Assembly (NCBI GenBank): GCA_031269535.1
Contig: JAISZA010000199.1
Location: forward strand, 1 to 37,322
Reading direction: 5' to 3'
DNA length: 37,322 nt
DNA from: Tannerellaceae bacterium
GTDB taxonomy: Bacteria; Bacteroidota; Bacteroidia; Bacteroidales; Tannerellaceae
The notes below the pieces were generated by a model. That model had not been told where the DNA came from, made no database searches, and saw nothing but the letters and a program-made list of their open reading frames with translations. Shown here one piece after another: positions 8,865 through 16,474 of the stretch. The translations under genes and the position numbers were made by a program. Position 1 is the first letter of the stretch. Each line of letters starts with the position of its first letter.

Positions 8865-11027
8865 ATGACACTAAAAGAGATAAACCAGGCATACAACCGT
8901 ATCGTCGCTTCTTTGGATAATAAAGAAGTGAAGAACGCTTTTGATTCGCTTCAGTCGGTCATTTCCGGTAACCGGGAATACAGTTTTCAGGACAAGCTTG
9001 ATGAGATGCAGGAAACGTATAAATACATGCTGCGTTACCGGATGGATGGCATCAAAGACCCCATGCAGGAGGATATCTACCGGAATATCCTCACTTCGGC
9101 ATACGAGCTGGCCGACCAACTCAGGCACAGCCTGCTGACGCCTTCCTCCTCCCTGTCTTTCTACAGCCAGCGACGCAATTTGCCGCACTTGCGGGAGATT
9201 AGCTTCGACAATCTTTACAGACAACTGCTCAACGCCTACGAAACAGGCAATACGAAGCTATACGAAGAATCGCTATGCCTGTTGTTCTATAAAATATGGA
9301 CATCCGATCTTTTTACTCCCGGCGATAGCGCAGCGATAAGGAAACTATGGGACACGCCTTCCCTGCCCTTTATCGTGCAATGCCAGGTTGTATCGGCGCT
9401 GATGCTGGGGGTGCAGGCCTCTTTCGATAAAGAGAAACTCCTGCTCCTGTTCGACGCCGCCCAGCTGTCTGCCGGCGAAGAAGTGCGTGTACGCGCGCTT
9501 ATCGGAATCCTTCTTTCGTTGTATATCTACCGCAAACGCACGTCTCTGTATCCGAAAATAGCAGGAAGACTGGCAACACTGGCCGAAGAACCCGGCTTTA
9601 CACAAACCCTGCGGATCATCACACTCCGCTTCATCTTAGCACGGGAAACAGAAAAAATCAGCCGCAAACTTCAGGACGAGATCATCCCCGAAATGATGAA
9701 GCTAAGCCCTAAGATCAATAATAAAATAAACCTGAGCGATTTGAATCCCGAACTGCTGGACGAGAAAAATCCCGAATGGCAGGATATGTTCTCTGGTACT
9801 TCATTAGGGAAGAAAATAGAAGAATTCAGCGAACTGCAACAGGAAGGGGCCGACGTTATGCACTCTACTTTTATTCATCTGAAAAGCTTCCCCTTCTTCC
9901 GGGAGATCAGCAACTGGTTCCTGCCTTTCACCCACGAACATTCCATATTCGACAATCGTTTCCGGACCGGCAGCCAGGAAAAGGGGCTGCTCAAGACCAT
10001 TACGGCGGTTCCTTTTATGTGTAACTCGGATAAATATTCGCTCTGTTTCAGCATGATGCAGCTGCCCGAAGCAACACGGCGCCTCATGATTGGCCAGTTC
10101 AACAGCCAGGTAGGCGAGATAACAGAGCAAACAAAAGAAGACTTCATCGGCAAACGGGAGAAGACAGAGATTATAGCCGGTCAGTATATTCAGGATTTAT
10201 ACCGCTTCTTCAAACTGCATCCGGCTCATCCGGATTTCGAGGATATTTTTATGTGGCCGCTCGACTTCCATAATTTACCCGTACTGGAACCCTATCTGTC
10301 CGATCAGGAAAGCCTTACGACTATAGCTGAGTATTATCTGCGGAAGAATTATGCCGACGACGCACTGACTATCTATACCCATCTGGCTAGAACGCAGAAA
10401 GAAGACGATATGCTCTTCCAGAAAATAGGCTACTGCCGGCAAATAGAAGGAGACCTCAGGGGCGCTCTGGAAGCCTATCTTCATGCCGACTTATTGAACG
10501 CGGGAAGCAAATGGCTCATCCGCAGGATGGCCGGATGCTACCGCAGCCTGAAAAAACCCGAAGAAGCGCTGACGTATTACCGCCGTTACGAAGAACTAAG
10601 CCCCGGCAACCTGTCTGTGCAAACAAACATCGGTAATTGCTATCTGGAACTCAAAAACTATAACGAGGCACTGAAATATTATTTTAAAGTAGATTATCTC
10701 GACACGAAAAGCCATAAGGTATGGCGCCCCATCGCCTGGTGCTCCTTCCTGTCAGGACGGTACGACCAGGCCCGCAACTATTACAAAAAAATCATACAGG
10801 AAGACTATCCCGATATGCACGATTTCCTGAATGCCGGACATACCGAATGGGCGCTTCAGAACAGCAGAAAAGCCATCGAATTTTATTTACAGGCCATCCG
10901 CACAGAGGAAGGGAATTTCTATAAATTCAGGGAACAGTTTATCCAGGATATCCCCGACCTGATCGTTGCCGGCATCCAGGAAACGGAAGTTCCCCTTATG
11001 CTCGACCAGCTGAAGTACCTGAACTGA
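8865..11027 (+). CDS. Large tetratricopeptide-repeat protein, cytosolic
   Basis: This is a 720-residue protein without signal peptide. The frame is open from 8733, but the first 44 codons overlap lepA and the promoter, so I use the ATG at 8865 (MTLKEINQAYNRIVASL). Residues 1 to about 480 are alpha-helical with no family I recognise. Residues about 490-690 contain at least four TPR units, for example LFQKIGYCRQIEGDLRGALE, MAGCYRSLKKPEEALTYYRR and IGNCYLELKNYNEALKYYFK. TPRs make protein-protein scaffolds; the partner is unknown. It stands alone, divergent from lepA, with 162 nt of non-coding DNA after it. Homologues are common in Bacteroidales as uncharacterised TPR proteins. Confidence 0.85.
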   Translation: MTLKEINQAYNRIVASLDNKEVKNAFDSLQSVISGNREYSFQDKLDEMQETYKYMLRYRMDGIKDPMQEDIYRNILTSAYELADQLRHSLLTPSSSLSFYSQRRNLPHLREISFDNLYRQLLNAYETGNTKLYEESLCLLFYKIWTSDLFTPGDSAAIRKLWDTPSLPFIVQCQVVSALMLGVQASFDKEKLLLLFDAAQLSAGEEVRVRALIGILLSLYIYRKRTSLYPKIAGRLATLAEEPGFTQTLRIITLRFILARETEKISRKLQDEIIPEMMKLSPKINNKINLSDLNPELLDEKNPEWQDMFSGTSLGKKIEEFSELQQEGADVMHSTFIHLKSFPFFREISNWFLPFTHEHSIFDNRFRTGSQEKGLLKTITAVPFMCNSDKYSLCFSMMQLPEATRRLMIGQFNSQVGEITEQTKEDFIGKREKTEIIAGQYIQDLYRFFKLHPAHPDFEDIFMWPLDFHNLPVLEPYLSDQESLTTIAEYYLRKNYADDALTIYTHLARTQKEDDMLFQKIGYCRQIEGDLRGALEAYLHADLLNAGSKWLIRRMAGCYRSLKKPEEALTYYRRYEELSPGNLSVQTNIGNCYLELKNYNEALKYYFKVDYLDTKSHKVWRPIAWCSFLSGRYDQARNYYKKIIQEDYPDMHDFLNAGHTEWALQNSRKAIEFYLQAIRTEEGNFYKFREQFIQDIPDLIVAGIQETEVPLMLDQLKYLN

Positions 11028-11189
11028 TATGAAGAGATAGCACAATCATTAACTATACTTCACGCGGTTTAAAATAGCCCGCATCTTTCCGTTCTTTGTA
11101 AAATTGACGTTTCTGCTGCTTTTATTCAGACCGTATTCGTTTTTCCTGCTTTCCCGGTGAAGAGACAAAAATGATGTAAAACAAGCGAC

Positions 11190-12701
11190 TTACACATTGA
11201 GCGCCAGGAGCTCTTCTATCAGTTTGCGGTCGTTGCTCAGGCGGGGAACCTTGTGCTGTCCGCCTAATTTCCCTTTCAGTCTGAGCCATTCGTAGAAAAC
11301 GCCTTCCCTCGCTACGATGATTTTCGGAGACTGGAGGGAGATGCCTTTGTAGCGCTTGGCCTCGTAATCAGAATTGAGTTCCTGCAGGTACTTATCCAGC
11401 AAGGTGGTAAACTTGTGGAGGGAGGAGGGCATTTTCTCAAACTCGATAAACCATTCATGCAGTCCCTGCCCTTTGTTGAGCATAAACAGGGGGGCGGCGG
11501 TATATTCCTTCACCTTGGCTCCGGTCTCGCGGCTGGTCCGGCTGATGGCTTTGTCGGCATTATCCACCATCAATTCTTCGCCGAAAGCGTTGATAAAGTG
11601 TTTGGTTCGTCCGGAGATGATAAATTTATGGGGGTAGAGCGAGGTGAAGCGTACCGTATCGCCTATCAGATACCTCCAGAGCCCTCCGGAGGTAGATATC
11701 ACCATCGCATAATTACGACCGGTCTCTACTGCTTCTAAAGGAAGGATGGCCGGATGGCCGGTTTCGGAAAGTTCGTTCAGCGGAATAAACTCATAGAAGA
11801 TGCCATAATCGGGCATCAGCAGCAGCGACATATCCGAGGGGTCGTCCTGGATGCCAAAGAATCCTTCGGAAGCGTTGTACGTCTCCATATAGTGCATCTT
11901 ATCCGAAGGTATCAGGGTCTTATACTGGTCGCGATAGGGTTCGAAGCTGATGCCTCCGTGAAAATAGATTTCCAGATTAGGCCATATATCTGTCAGGTAG
12001 CGGCGTCCGGTCTTCTGCAACATGGCTTTTATGAGCACCAGCATCCAGGAAGGGACGCCCGAGAGGCTGTTGACATCTTCGTTCCAGGTACTTTCCACGA
12101 TACTTTGTATTTTTCTTTCCCATTCGTCCATCAGGATGATACGCTTTTCCGGTACACGGATAAGGTTGACAACGGGATTGAGGTTTTGTATCAGCACGGC
12201 AGAGAGGTCTCCGCAATGCGAGCGCCTGTTCAGGGGCGAAGGAGTATGGCTGCCCCCTAATATCAATCCTTTACGCGAGAAGAAACGGCTGCCGGGATTA
12301 CTGCGCAGATAGAGGGCGACACAATCGAAGCCTCCCTGATACTGAGCTCCCCTGATTTCGGGGGTGATCGGGAGAAACTTGCTCTTGTCATTGGTCGTCC
12401 CGCTGCTTTTGGCATACCACCTGACAGCCGAAGGCCAGAGTATATTCTTCTCGCCATTGATCATCCGGATGACATAGGGTTTGATATCCTCGTAATTCTG
12501 CAAAGGCAGGCGGCTGGAAAAATCCGTATAGGTACGGATACTTTTGAAATCGAACCGACGTCCCCATTCGGTATGTCCTGCCTTCGATAAAAGAGCCTGC
12601 AGCTGTTTACGCTGGATATCATCCGTGCGCTGCGCGAACTGATCAATGGCCCGTTGCCGGGGGACAAATAGCTGTGATACGAACCTTGTGAAAATATCCA
12701 T
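11190..12701 (-). CDS. Bacterial GH3-family (auxin-responsive GH3-like) acyl-adenylating enzyme
   Basis: A 503-residue protein of the GH3 superfamily, ANL-type enzymes that adenylate a carboxylic acid and, in plants, join it to an amino acid. All three nucleotide-binding motifs are visible: SSGTTNDKSKFLPIT (about residues 114-128), YNASEGFFGIQDD (about 273-285), and the GDTVRFTS segment after LWRYLI. The C-terminus (LRLKGKLGGQHKVPRLSNDR) is typical of the bacterial branch. The gene has an ordinary ATG at 12701, no Shine-Dalgarno, and is divergent from pfkA with 78 nt between starts. Substrates of bacterial GH3 proteins are largely unknown. The family call is firm; the reaction is inferred. 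Confidence 0.9.
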   Translation of the reverse strand: MDIFTRFVSQLFVPRQRAIDQFAQRTDDIQRKQLQALLSKAGHTEWGRRFDFKSIRTYTDFSSRLPLQNYEDIKPYVIRMINGEKNILWPSAVRWYAKSSGTTNDKSKFLPITPEIRGAQYQGGFDCVALYLRSNPGSRFFSRKGLILGGSHTPSPLNRRSHCGDLSAVLIQNLNPVVNLIRVPEKRIILMDEWERKIQSIVESTWNEDVNSLSGVPSWMLVLIKAMLQKTGRRYLTDIWPNLEIYFHGGISFEPYRDQYKTLIPSDKMHYMETYNASEGFFGIQDDPSDMSLLLMPDYGIFYEFIPLNELSETGHPAILPLEAVETGRNYAMVISTSGGLWRYLIGDTVRFTSLYPHKFIISGRTKHFINAFGEELMVDNADKAISRTSRETGAKVKEYTAAPLFMLNKGQGLHEWFIEFEKMPSSLHKFTTLLDKYLQELNSDYEAKRYKGISLQSPKIIVAREGVFYEWLRLKGKLGGQHKVPRLSNDRKLIEELLALNV

Positions 12702-12753
12702 ACTCTTTTATGTGAATTGCCTGCAAATGTAGCCATTCTCCCGCTTATTTCTA

Positions 12754-12761
12754 TATCTTTG
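12754..12761 (+). promoter_or_regulatory. -7 box of the pfkA promoter
   Basis: TATCTTTG (exact TAnnTTTG), 18 nt before the ATG at 12780. It lies downstream of the TTG at 12717, which argues against that longer start. Confidence 0.55.
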
Positions 12762-12779
12762 CTTTATAATTGTTATGGT

Positions 12780-13787
12780 ATGAAAATAGGTATTCTTTCT
12801 TCAGGCGGTGATTGTCCCGGTATCAATGCGACAATCCGGGGAGTGGGCAAAACGGCCATCATGCATTATGCGATGGAGGTTACAGGCATACATAACGGGT
12901 TCTCAGGCCTGTTGCAAAAAGAATTCAGCGTTCTCAACGAACGTAGTCTGTCGGGTATCCTCAATCTGGGAGGAACCATCCTGGGCACTTCGCGCGAAAA
13001 ATCTTTCCGCAAGCTGATCGCCCCCGACGACGATTCAATCATAAAACAGAGATACAAAGAGTCAGGCCTGGATTGCATTGTATGTATCGGGGGGAACGGG
13101 ACGCAGAAGACTTCGAATATGCTTTCGGAAATGGGACTGAATATTATCGGCATACCCAAAACAATCGATAACGACGTATGGGGCACAGATATTACGTTTG
13201 GCTTTGATACAGCGGTCAATATCGCTACCGAAGCCATCGACCGGCTTCATTCGACAGCCAATGCGCATAAACGGGTCATGGTCGTAGAGGTCATGGGCCA
13301 TCATGCCGGCTGGATTGCTTTATATGCCGGTATGGCCGGAGGCGCCGATGTAATCTTGCTGCCCGAATTAGCGTATGATATGAACCGCGTGAATGAGGTA
13401 ATCCTGGAACGTGCCCACCGCGGCAAACCCTATTCTATCGTAGTCGTGGCGGAAGGCGTGGAAACGGCTAACGGGAAAATGCATCCGACGGATTATATCG
13501 CCCGGAAAATAGAGAAAGGAACCGGTATCGAAACCCGTGAAACCGTTCTGGGATACATCCAGCGGGGAGGCAATCCTTCACCTTTCGACCGTAACCTGGC
13601 TACCCGCCTGGGCGGACATGCTGCCGAACTGATTGCCGGTGGACAATTCGGACGTATGGTCTGCATCAAAGGCGATAAGGTGGATTCTATTCCTCTCAGT
13701 GATGTAGCCGGTAAACTCAAACTGGTACCTCCCCGCCATGAACTCATCATTCAGGGTGAACGGATGGGTATCTCGTTCGGTAAATAA
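12780..13787 (+). CDS. pfkA: 6-phosphofructokinase (PfkA family)
   Basis: A 335-residue cytosolic glycolytic kinase that converts fructose 6-phosphate to fructose 1,6-bisphosphate. The frame extends upstream to a TTG at 12717, but the ATG at 12780 gives the canonical N-terminus MKIGILSSGGDCPG and sits after the -7 box. The donor site reads GGNGT (104-108) and the catalytic loop PKTIDND (126-132). The Gly in the first motif points to ATP, whereas the Lys in the second is the residue found in pyrophosphate-using and mixed-type enzymes, so the phosphoryl donor is not certain. The F6P-contact segment reads MGHHAGWIA rather than MGR. The gene is followed after 26 nt by rnr on the same strand, probably co-transcribed. 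Confidence 0.93.
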   Translation: MKIGILSSGGDCPGINATIRGVGKTAIMHYAMEVTGIHNGFSGLLQKEFSVLNERSLSGILNLGGTILGTSREKSFRKLIAPDDDSIIKQRYKESGLDCIVCIGGNGTQKTSNMLSEMGLNIIGIPKTIDNDVWGTDITFGFDTAVNIATEAIDRLHSTANAHKRVMVVEVMGHHAGWIALYAGMAGGADVILLPELAYDMNRVNEVILERAHRGKPYSIVVVAEGVETANGKMHPTDYIARKIEKGTGIETRETVLGYIQRGGNPSPFDRNLATRLGGHAAELIAGGQFGRMVCIKGDKVDSIPLSDVAGKLKLVPPRHELIIQGERMGISFGK

Positions 13788-13813
13788 TAAAACAAAACAG
13801 AAAATCAAAAGGT

Positions 13814-15985
13814 ATGGCAAAAAACAAACCAAAGAATAAAGAGCAAAAAGAGAAGAAGAAAAGGGGGAAACGTATGAAGAAGCAGGCGATCGTACAAGCG
13901 GTAATCGCTGCTTTTCAGGCTTCCCCCAGAGAACCTTTCAACTATAAACAAATCAGTAAAATAATCGGAATAGAAAGCCAGGTGCAGAAACTGATGGTAG
14001 CGGATATCTTATACGACCTGGCTGCCGACGATATTATTTCGGAAACAGACCGCGGACGTTATCGGCTGAACAACCTGGGAACCCTTGCTACCGGAACCTT
14101 CCACCGCCGTAGCAACGGAAAAAATTCCTTTATCCCCGAAGACGGAGGGGCGCCGGTCTTCGTGGCTGAACGAAATTCCGGACATGCCATGCACGGCGAT
14201 ACGGTAAAGGTGCAACTACTGGCCAAACGCAGAGGGGCCGAACCGGAAGCCGAAGTCGTGGAAATACTGGAACGCATCGAGCGGACTTTTGTCGGTAAAC
14301 TGCAAGTGACCAAAGGTTTCGCCTTCCTCGTCACCGAAGACAAAACCCTTGCCAACGACATCTTCATCCCTAAAGAAAAACTCAAAGGGGGCAAAAACGG
14401 AGATAAAGCCATCGTACGCATCATGGAATGGCCCGAAAATGCAAAAAATCCACTGGGAGAAGTGGTGGATATCTTAGGAGTAGCCGGACAGAATACGGCA
14501 GAAATGCATGCCATCCTGGCCGAATTCGGCTTGCCTTATAAATATCCCGCCACGGTGGAAAAAGCAGCGAAACAGATACCAGAAAGCATCCCGGAAGAAG
14601 AAATCGACCACAGGGAAGACTTCCGGGAAGTGCTGACCTTCACCATCGACCCCAGAGACGCGAAAGACTTCGACGACGCCCTCTCGGCGCGAACCCTCGC
14701 CAATGGCAACTGGGAAGTGGGCGTCCATATCGCTGACGTTACATACTATGTCAGACCCGACAGTATCATCGAACGGGAAGCCCGCGAACGCGCTACCTCC
14801 GTCTATTTAGTCGATCGTACCATCCCCATGCTCCCCGAACGGCTGAGTAACCTCATCTGCTCACTCCGCCCCAACGAAGATAAACTCTGCTTCGCCGTCA
14901 TCTTCGAATTGGATGCAAACGCTGAAATAAAAAATTACCGCATAGCACGTACGATCATCCGGAGCGACAGGCGATTCACATACGAAGAAGCCCAAAAGGT
15001 GATAGAAACAGGCCAAGGGGATTGCCGGCAGGAAATAGAAGCACTGGATGCCCTGGCAAAGAAAATGAGAAGCCGACGCCTCAAAAACGGAGCCATCAAC
15101 TTCGACCGCTATGAGGTGAAATTCGAAACCGATGAAAAAGGCAAACCACTGAACGTCTATTTCAAAGAGGCTACCGATGCCAACAAACTGATAGAGGAAT
15201 TTATGTTATTGGCCAACAAAACAGTAGCAGAGTTTATCGGCAAAACAAAGGAGAAGGCAAAGAAGACATTTGTCTATCGCATACACGATCTGCCCGATAC
15301 GGAAAAAATGGAGAATTTCGCCACCTTTATCCGCCGTTTCGGATACAAAGTAAAAACAGAGGGACGCAAAACCGAGGTGTCTAAAGGCATTAACAACCTC
15401 CTGGACTCCATTCAGGGCAAACCCGAAGAGAACCTGATTGAAACACTGGCCGTGCGCGCCATGCAAAAAGCGAAGTATTCAACCGATAATATCGGCCACT
15501 ACGGACTGGCATTTGAGTACTACACCCACTTCACCTCTCCCATCCGCCGCTATCCCGACATGATGGTGCATCGTTTACTGGAGCGTTATTCAGACGGAAG
15601 CCGCAGTCTGCCCAAATCCAGATACGAAGAGATGTGCAAACATAGTTCCGACAGGGAAGCCCTTGCCGCCAATGCCGAACGGGCCTCCGTCAAATACAAA
15701 CAGGTAGAATACATGAGCGCCCGGCTGGGGAAAATATACGATGGCGTCATTTCAGGCGTAACCGAATGGGGCTTATACGTGGAGCTGAACGAAAATAAAT
15801 GTGAAGGACTTGTCCCTATCCGTGATCTGCAGGACGACTACTATGAGTTCGACGAGAAAAACTATTGCCTGACAGGACGCCGCCACAGACAGCAGTTCCG
15901 CCTGGGCGACCCCATCACCATCCAGGTAGCCCAGGCTAATCTGGAACGCAAACAATTAGACTTTAAATTAGTGGAACACACATAA
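13814..15985 (+). CDS. rnr: Ribonuclease R (3'-5' exoribonuclease)
   Basis: A 723-residue processive exoribonuclease that degrades structured RNA. A very basic N-terminus (residues 1-24) precedes a winged-helix region (about 25-90) and cold-shock/OB domains. The RNB catalytic domain has the metal-binding aspartates in DPRDAKDFDDAL (279-290) and HFTSPIRRYPD (about 573-583). A C-terminal S1 domain follows, GKIYDGVISGVTEWGLYVEL to about residue 720. Domain order and length match the RNase R family. It follows pfkA by 26 nt and precedes the yccF-like gene by 23 nt on the same strand. Confidence 0.96.
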   Translation: MAKNKPKNKEQKEKKKRGKRMKKQAIVQAVIAAFQASPREPFNYKQISKIIGIESQVQKLMVADILYDLAADDIISETDRGRYRLNNLGTLATGTFHRRSNGKNSFIPEDGGAPVFVAERNSGHAMHGDTVKVQLLAKRRGAEPEAEVVEILERIERTFVGKLQVTKGFAFLVTEDKTLANDIFIPKEKLKGGKNGDKAIVRIMEWPENAKNPLGEVVDILGVAGQNTAEMHAILAEFGLPYKYPATVEKAAKQIPESIPEEEIDHREDFREVLTFTIDPRDAKDFDDALSARTLANGNWEVGVHIADVTYYVRPDSIIEREARERATSVYLVDRTIPMLPERLSNLICSLRPNEDKLCFAVIFELDANAEIKNYRIARTIIRSDRRFTYEEAQKVIETGQGDCRQEIEALDALAKKMRSRRLKNGAINFDRYEVKFETDEKGKPLNVYFKEATDANKLIEEFMLLANKTVAEFIGKTKEKAKKTFVYRIHDLPDTEKMENFATFIRRFGYKVKTEGRKTEVSKGINNLLDSIQGKPEENLIETLAVRAMQKAKYSTDNIGHYGLAFEYYTHFTSPIRRYPDMMVHRLLERYSDGSRSLPKSRYEEMCKHSSDREALAANAERASVKYKQVEYMSARLGKIYDGVISGVTEWGLYVELNENKCEGLVPIRDLQDDYYEFDEKNYCLTGRRHRQQFRLGDPITIQVAQANLERKQLDFKLVEHT

Positions 15986-16008
15986 ATTCAATCTATATAT
16001 CATACATT

Positions 16009-16377
16009 ATGAAACTAATTGGGAATCTTGTCTGGCTTATTTTCGGCGGTTTTTTTATTGCCCTTGAATATTTGGTAGCCAGTCTTTTGCTGATTATTAC
16101 AATCATTGGCATTCCTTTCGGCCTGCAAACGCTGAAACTGAGTATGCTGGCTTTATGGCCTTTCGGCAGTAAGGTGACCGACAACGGTAGTTCGGGCGGT
16201 TGTTTATCGGTCGTTATGAATATCTTCTGGATATTGATTGGTGGTATATGGATCAGCCTGACCCATCTCTTATTCGGTCTGCTGCTATGTATCACCATTA
16301 TCGGAATCCCTTTTGGGATGCAGCACTTCAAGATGGCCGGTCTGGCACTAACCCCTTTTGGTAAAAATATAAGTTGA
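16009..16377 (+). CDS. YccF-family (DUF307) small inner-membrane protein
   Basis: A 122-residue membrane protein made of two similar halves, each ending in a conserved block: IPFGLQTLKLSMLALWPFG (about residues 35-53) and IPFGMQHFKMAGLALTPFG. Three or four hydrophobic helices are present. This is the YccF pattern; the biological role is unknown. It is the last gene of the probable pfkA-rnr-yccF-like operon and converges on the rhamnosidase gene, with a palindromic repeat between them. Confidence 0.88.
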   Translation: MKLIGNLVWLIFGGFFIALEYLVASLLLIITIIGIPFGLQTLKLSMLALWPFGSKVTDNGSSGGCLSVVMNIFWILIGGIWISLTHLLFGLLLCITIIGIPFGMQHFKMAGLALTPFGKNIS

Positions 16378-16379
16378 AT

Positions 16380-16469
16380 GGGGTGCATTTCTATCGTCCT
16401 TGCGAGGTACGGAGCAATCCAGGGTGCCCGCTCCGGATTGCTTCTACCCTGCAGGTTCGCAAGGACGAT
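16380..16469. repeat. Palindromic CGTCATTGCGA-type element, copy 2
   Basis: GGGGTGCAT at 16380-16388 is followed by an inverted repeat with outer arms 16393-16405 (ATCGTCCTTGCGA) and 16457-16469 (TCGCAAGGACGAT). GCAATCC and GGATTGC form the inner arms. The left arm resembles the complement of the right arm of copy 1 (GAGGTACGAAGCAATCC type) at 26 of 28 positions. It fills the 97-nt space between two converging genes and could also serve as a bidirectional terminator. Confidence 0.75.
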
Positions 16470-16474
16470 TCGCC

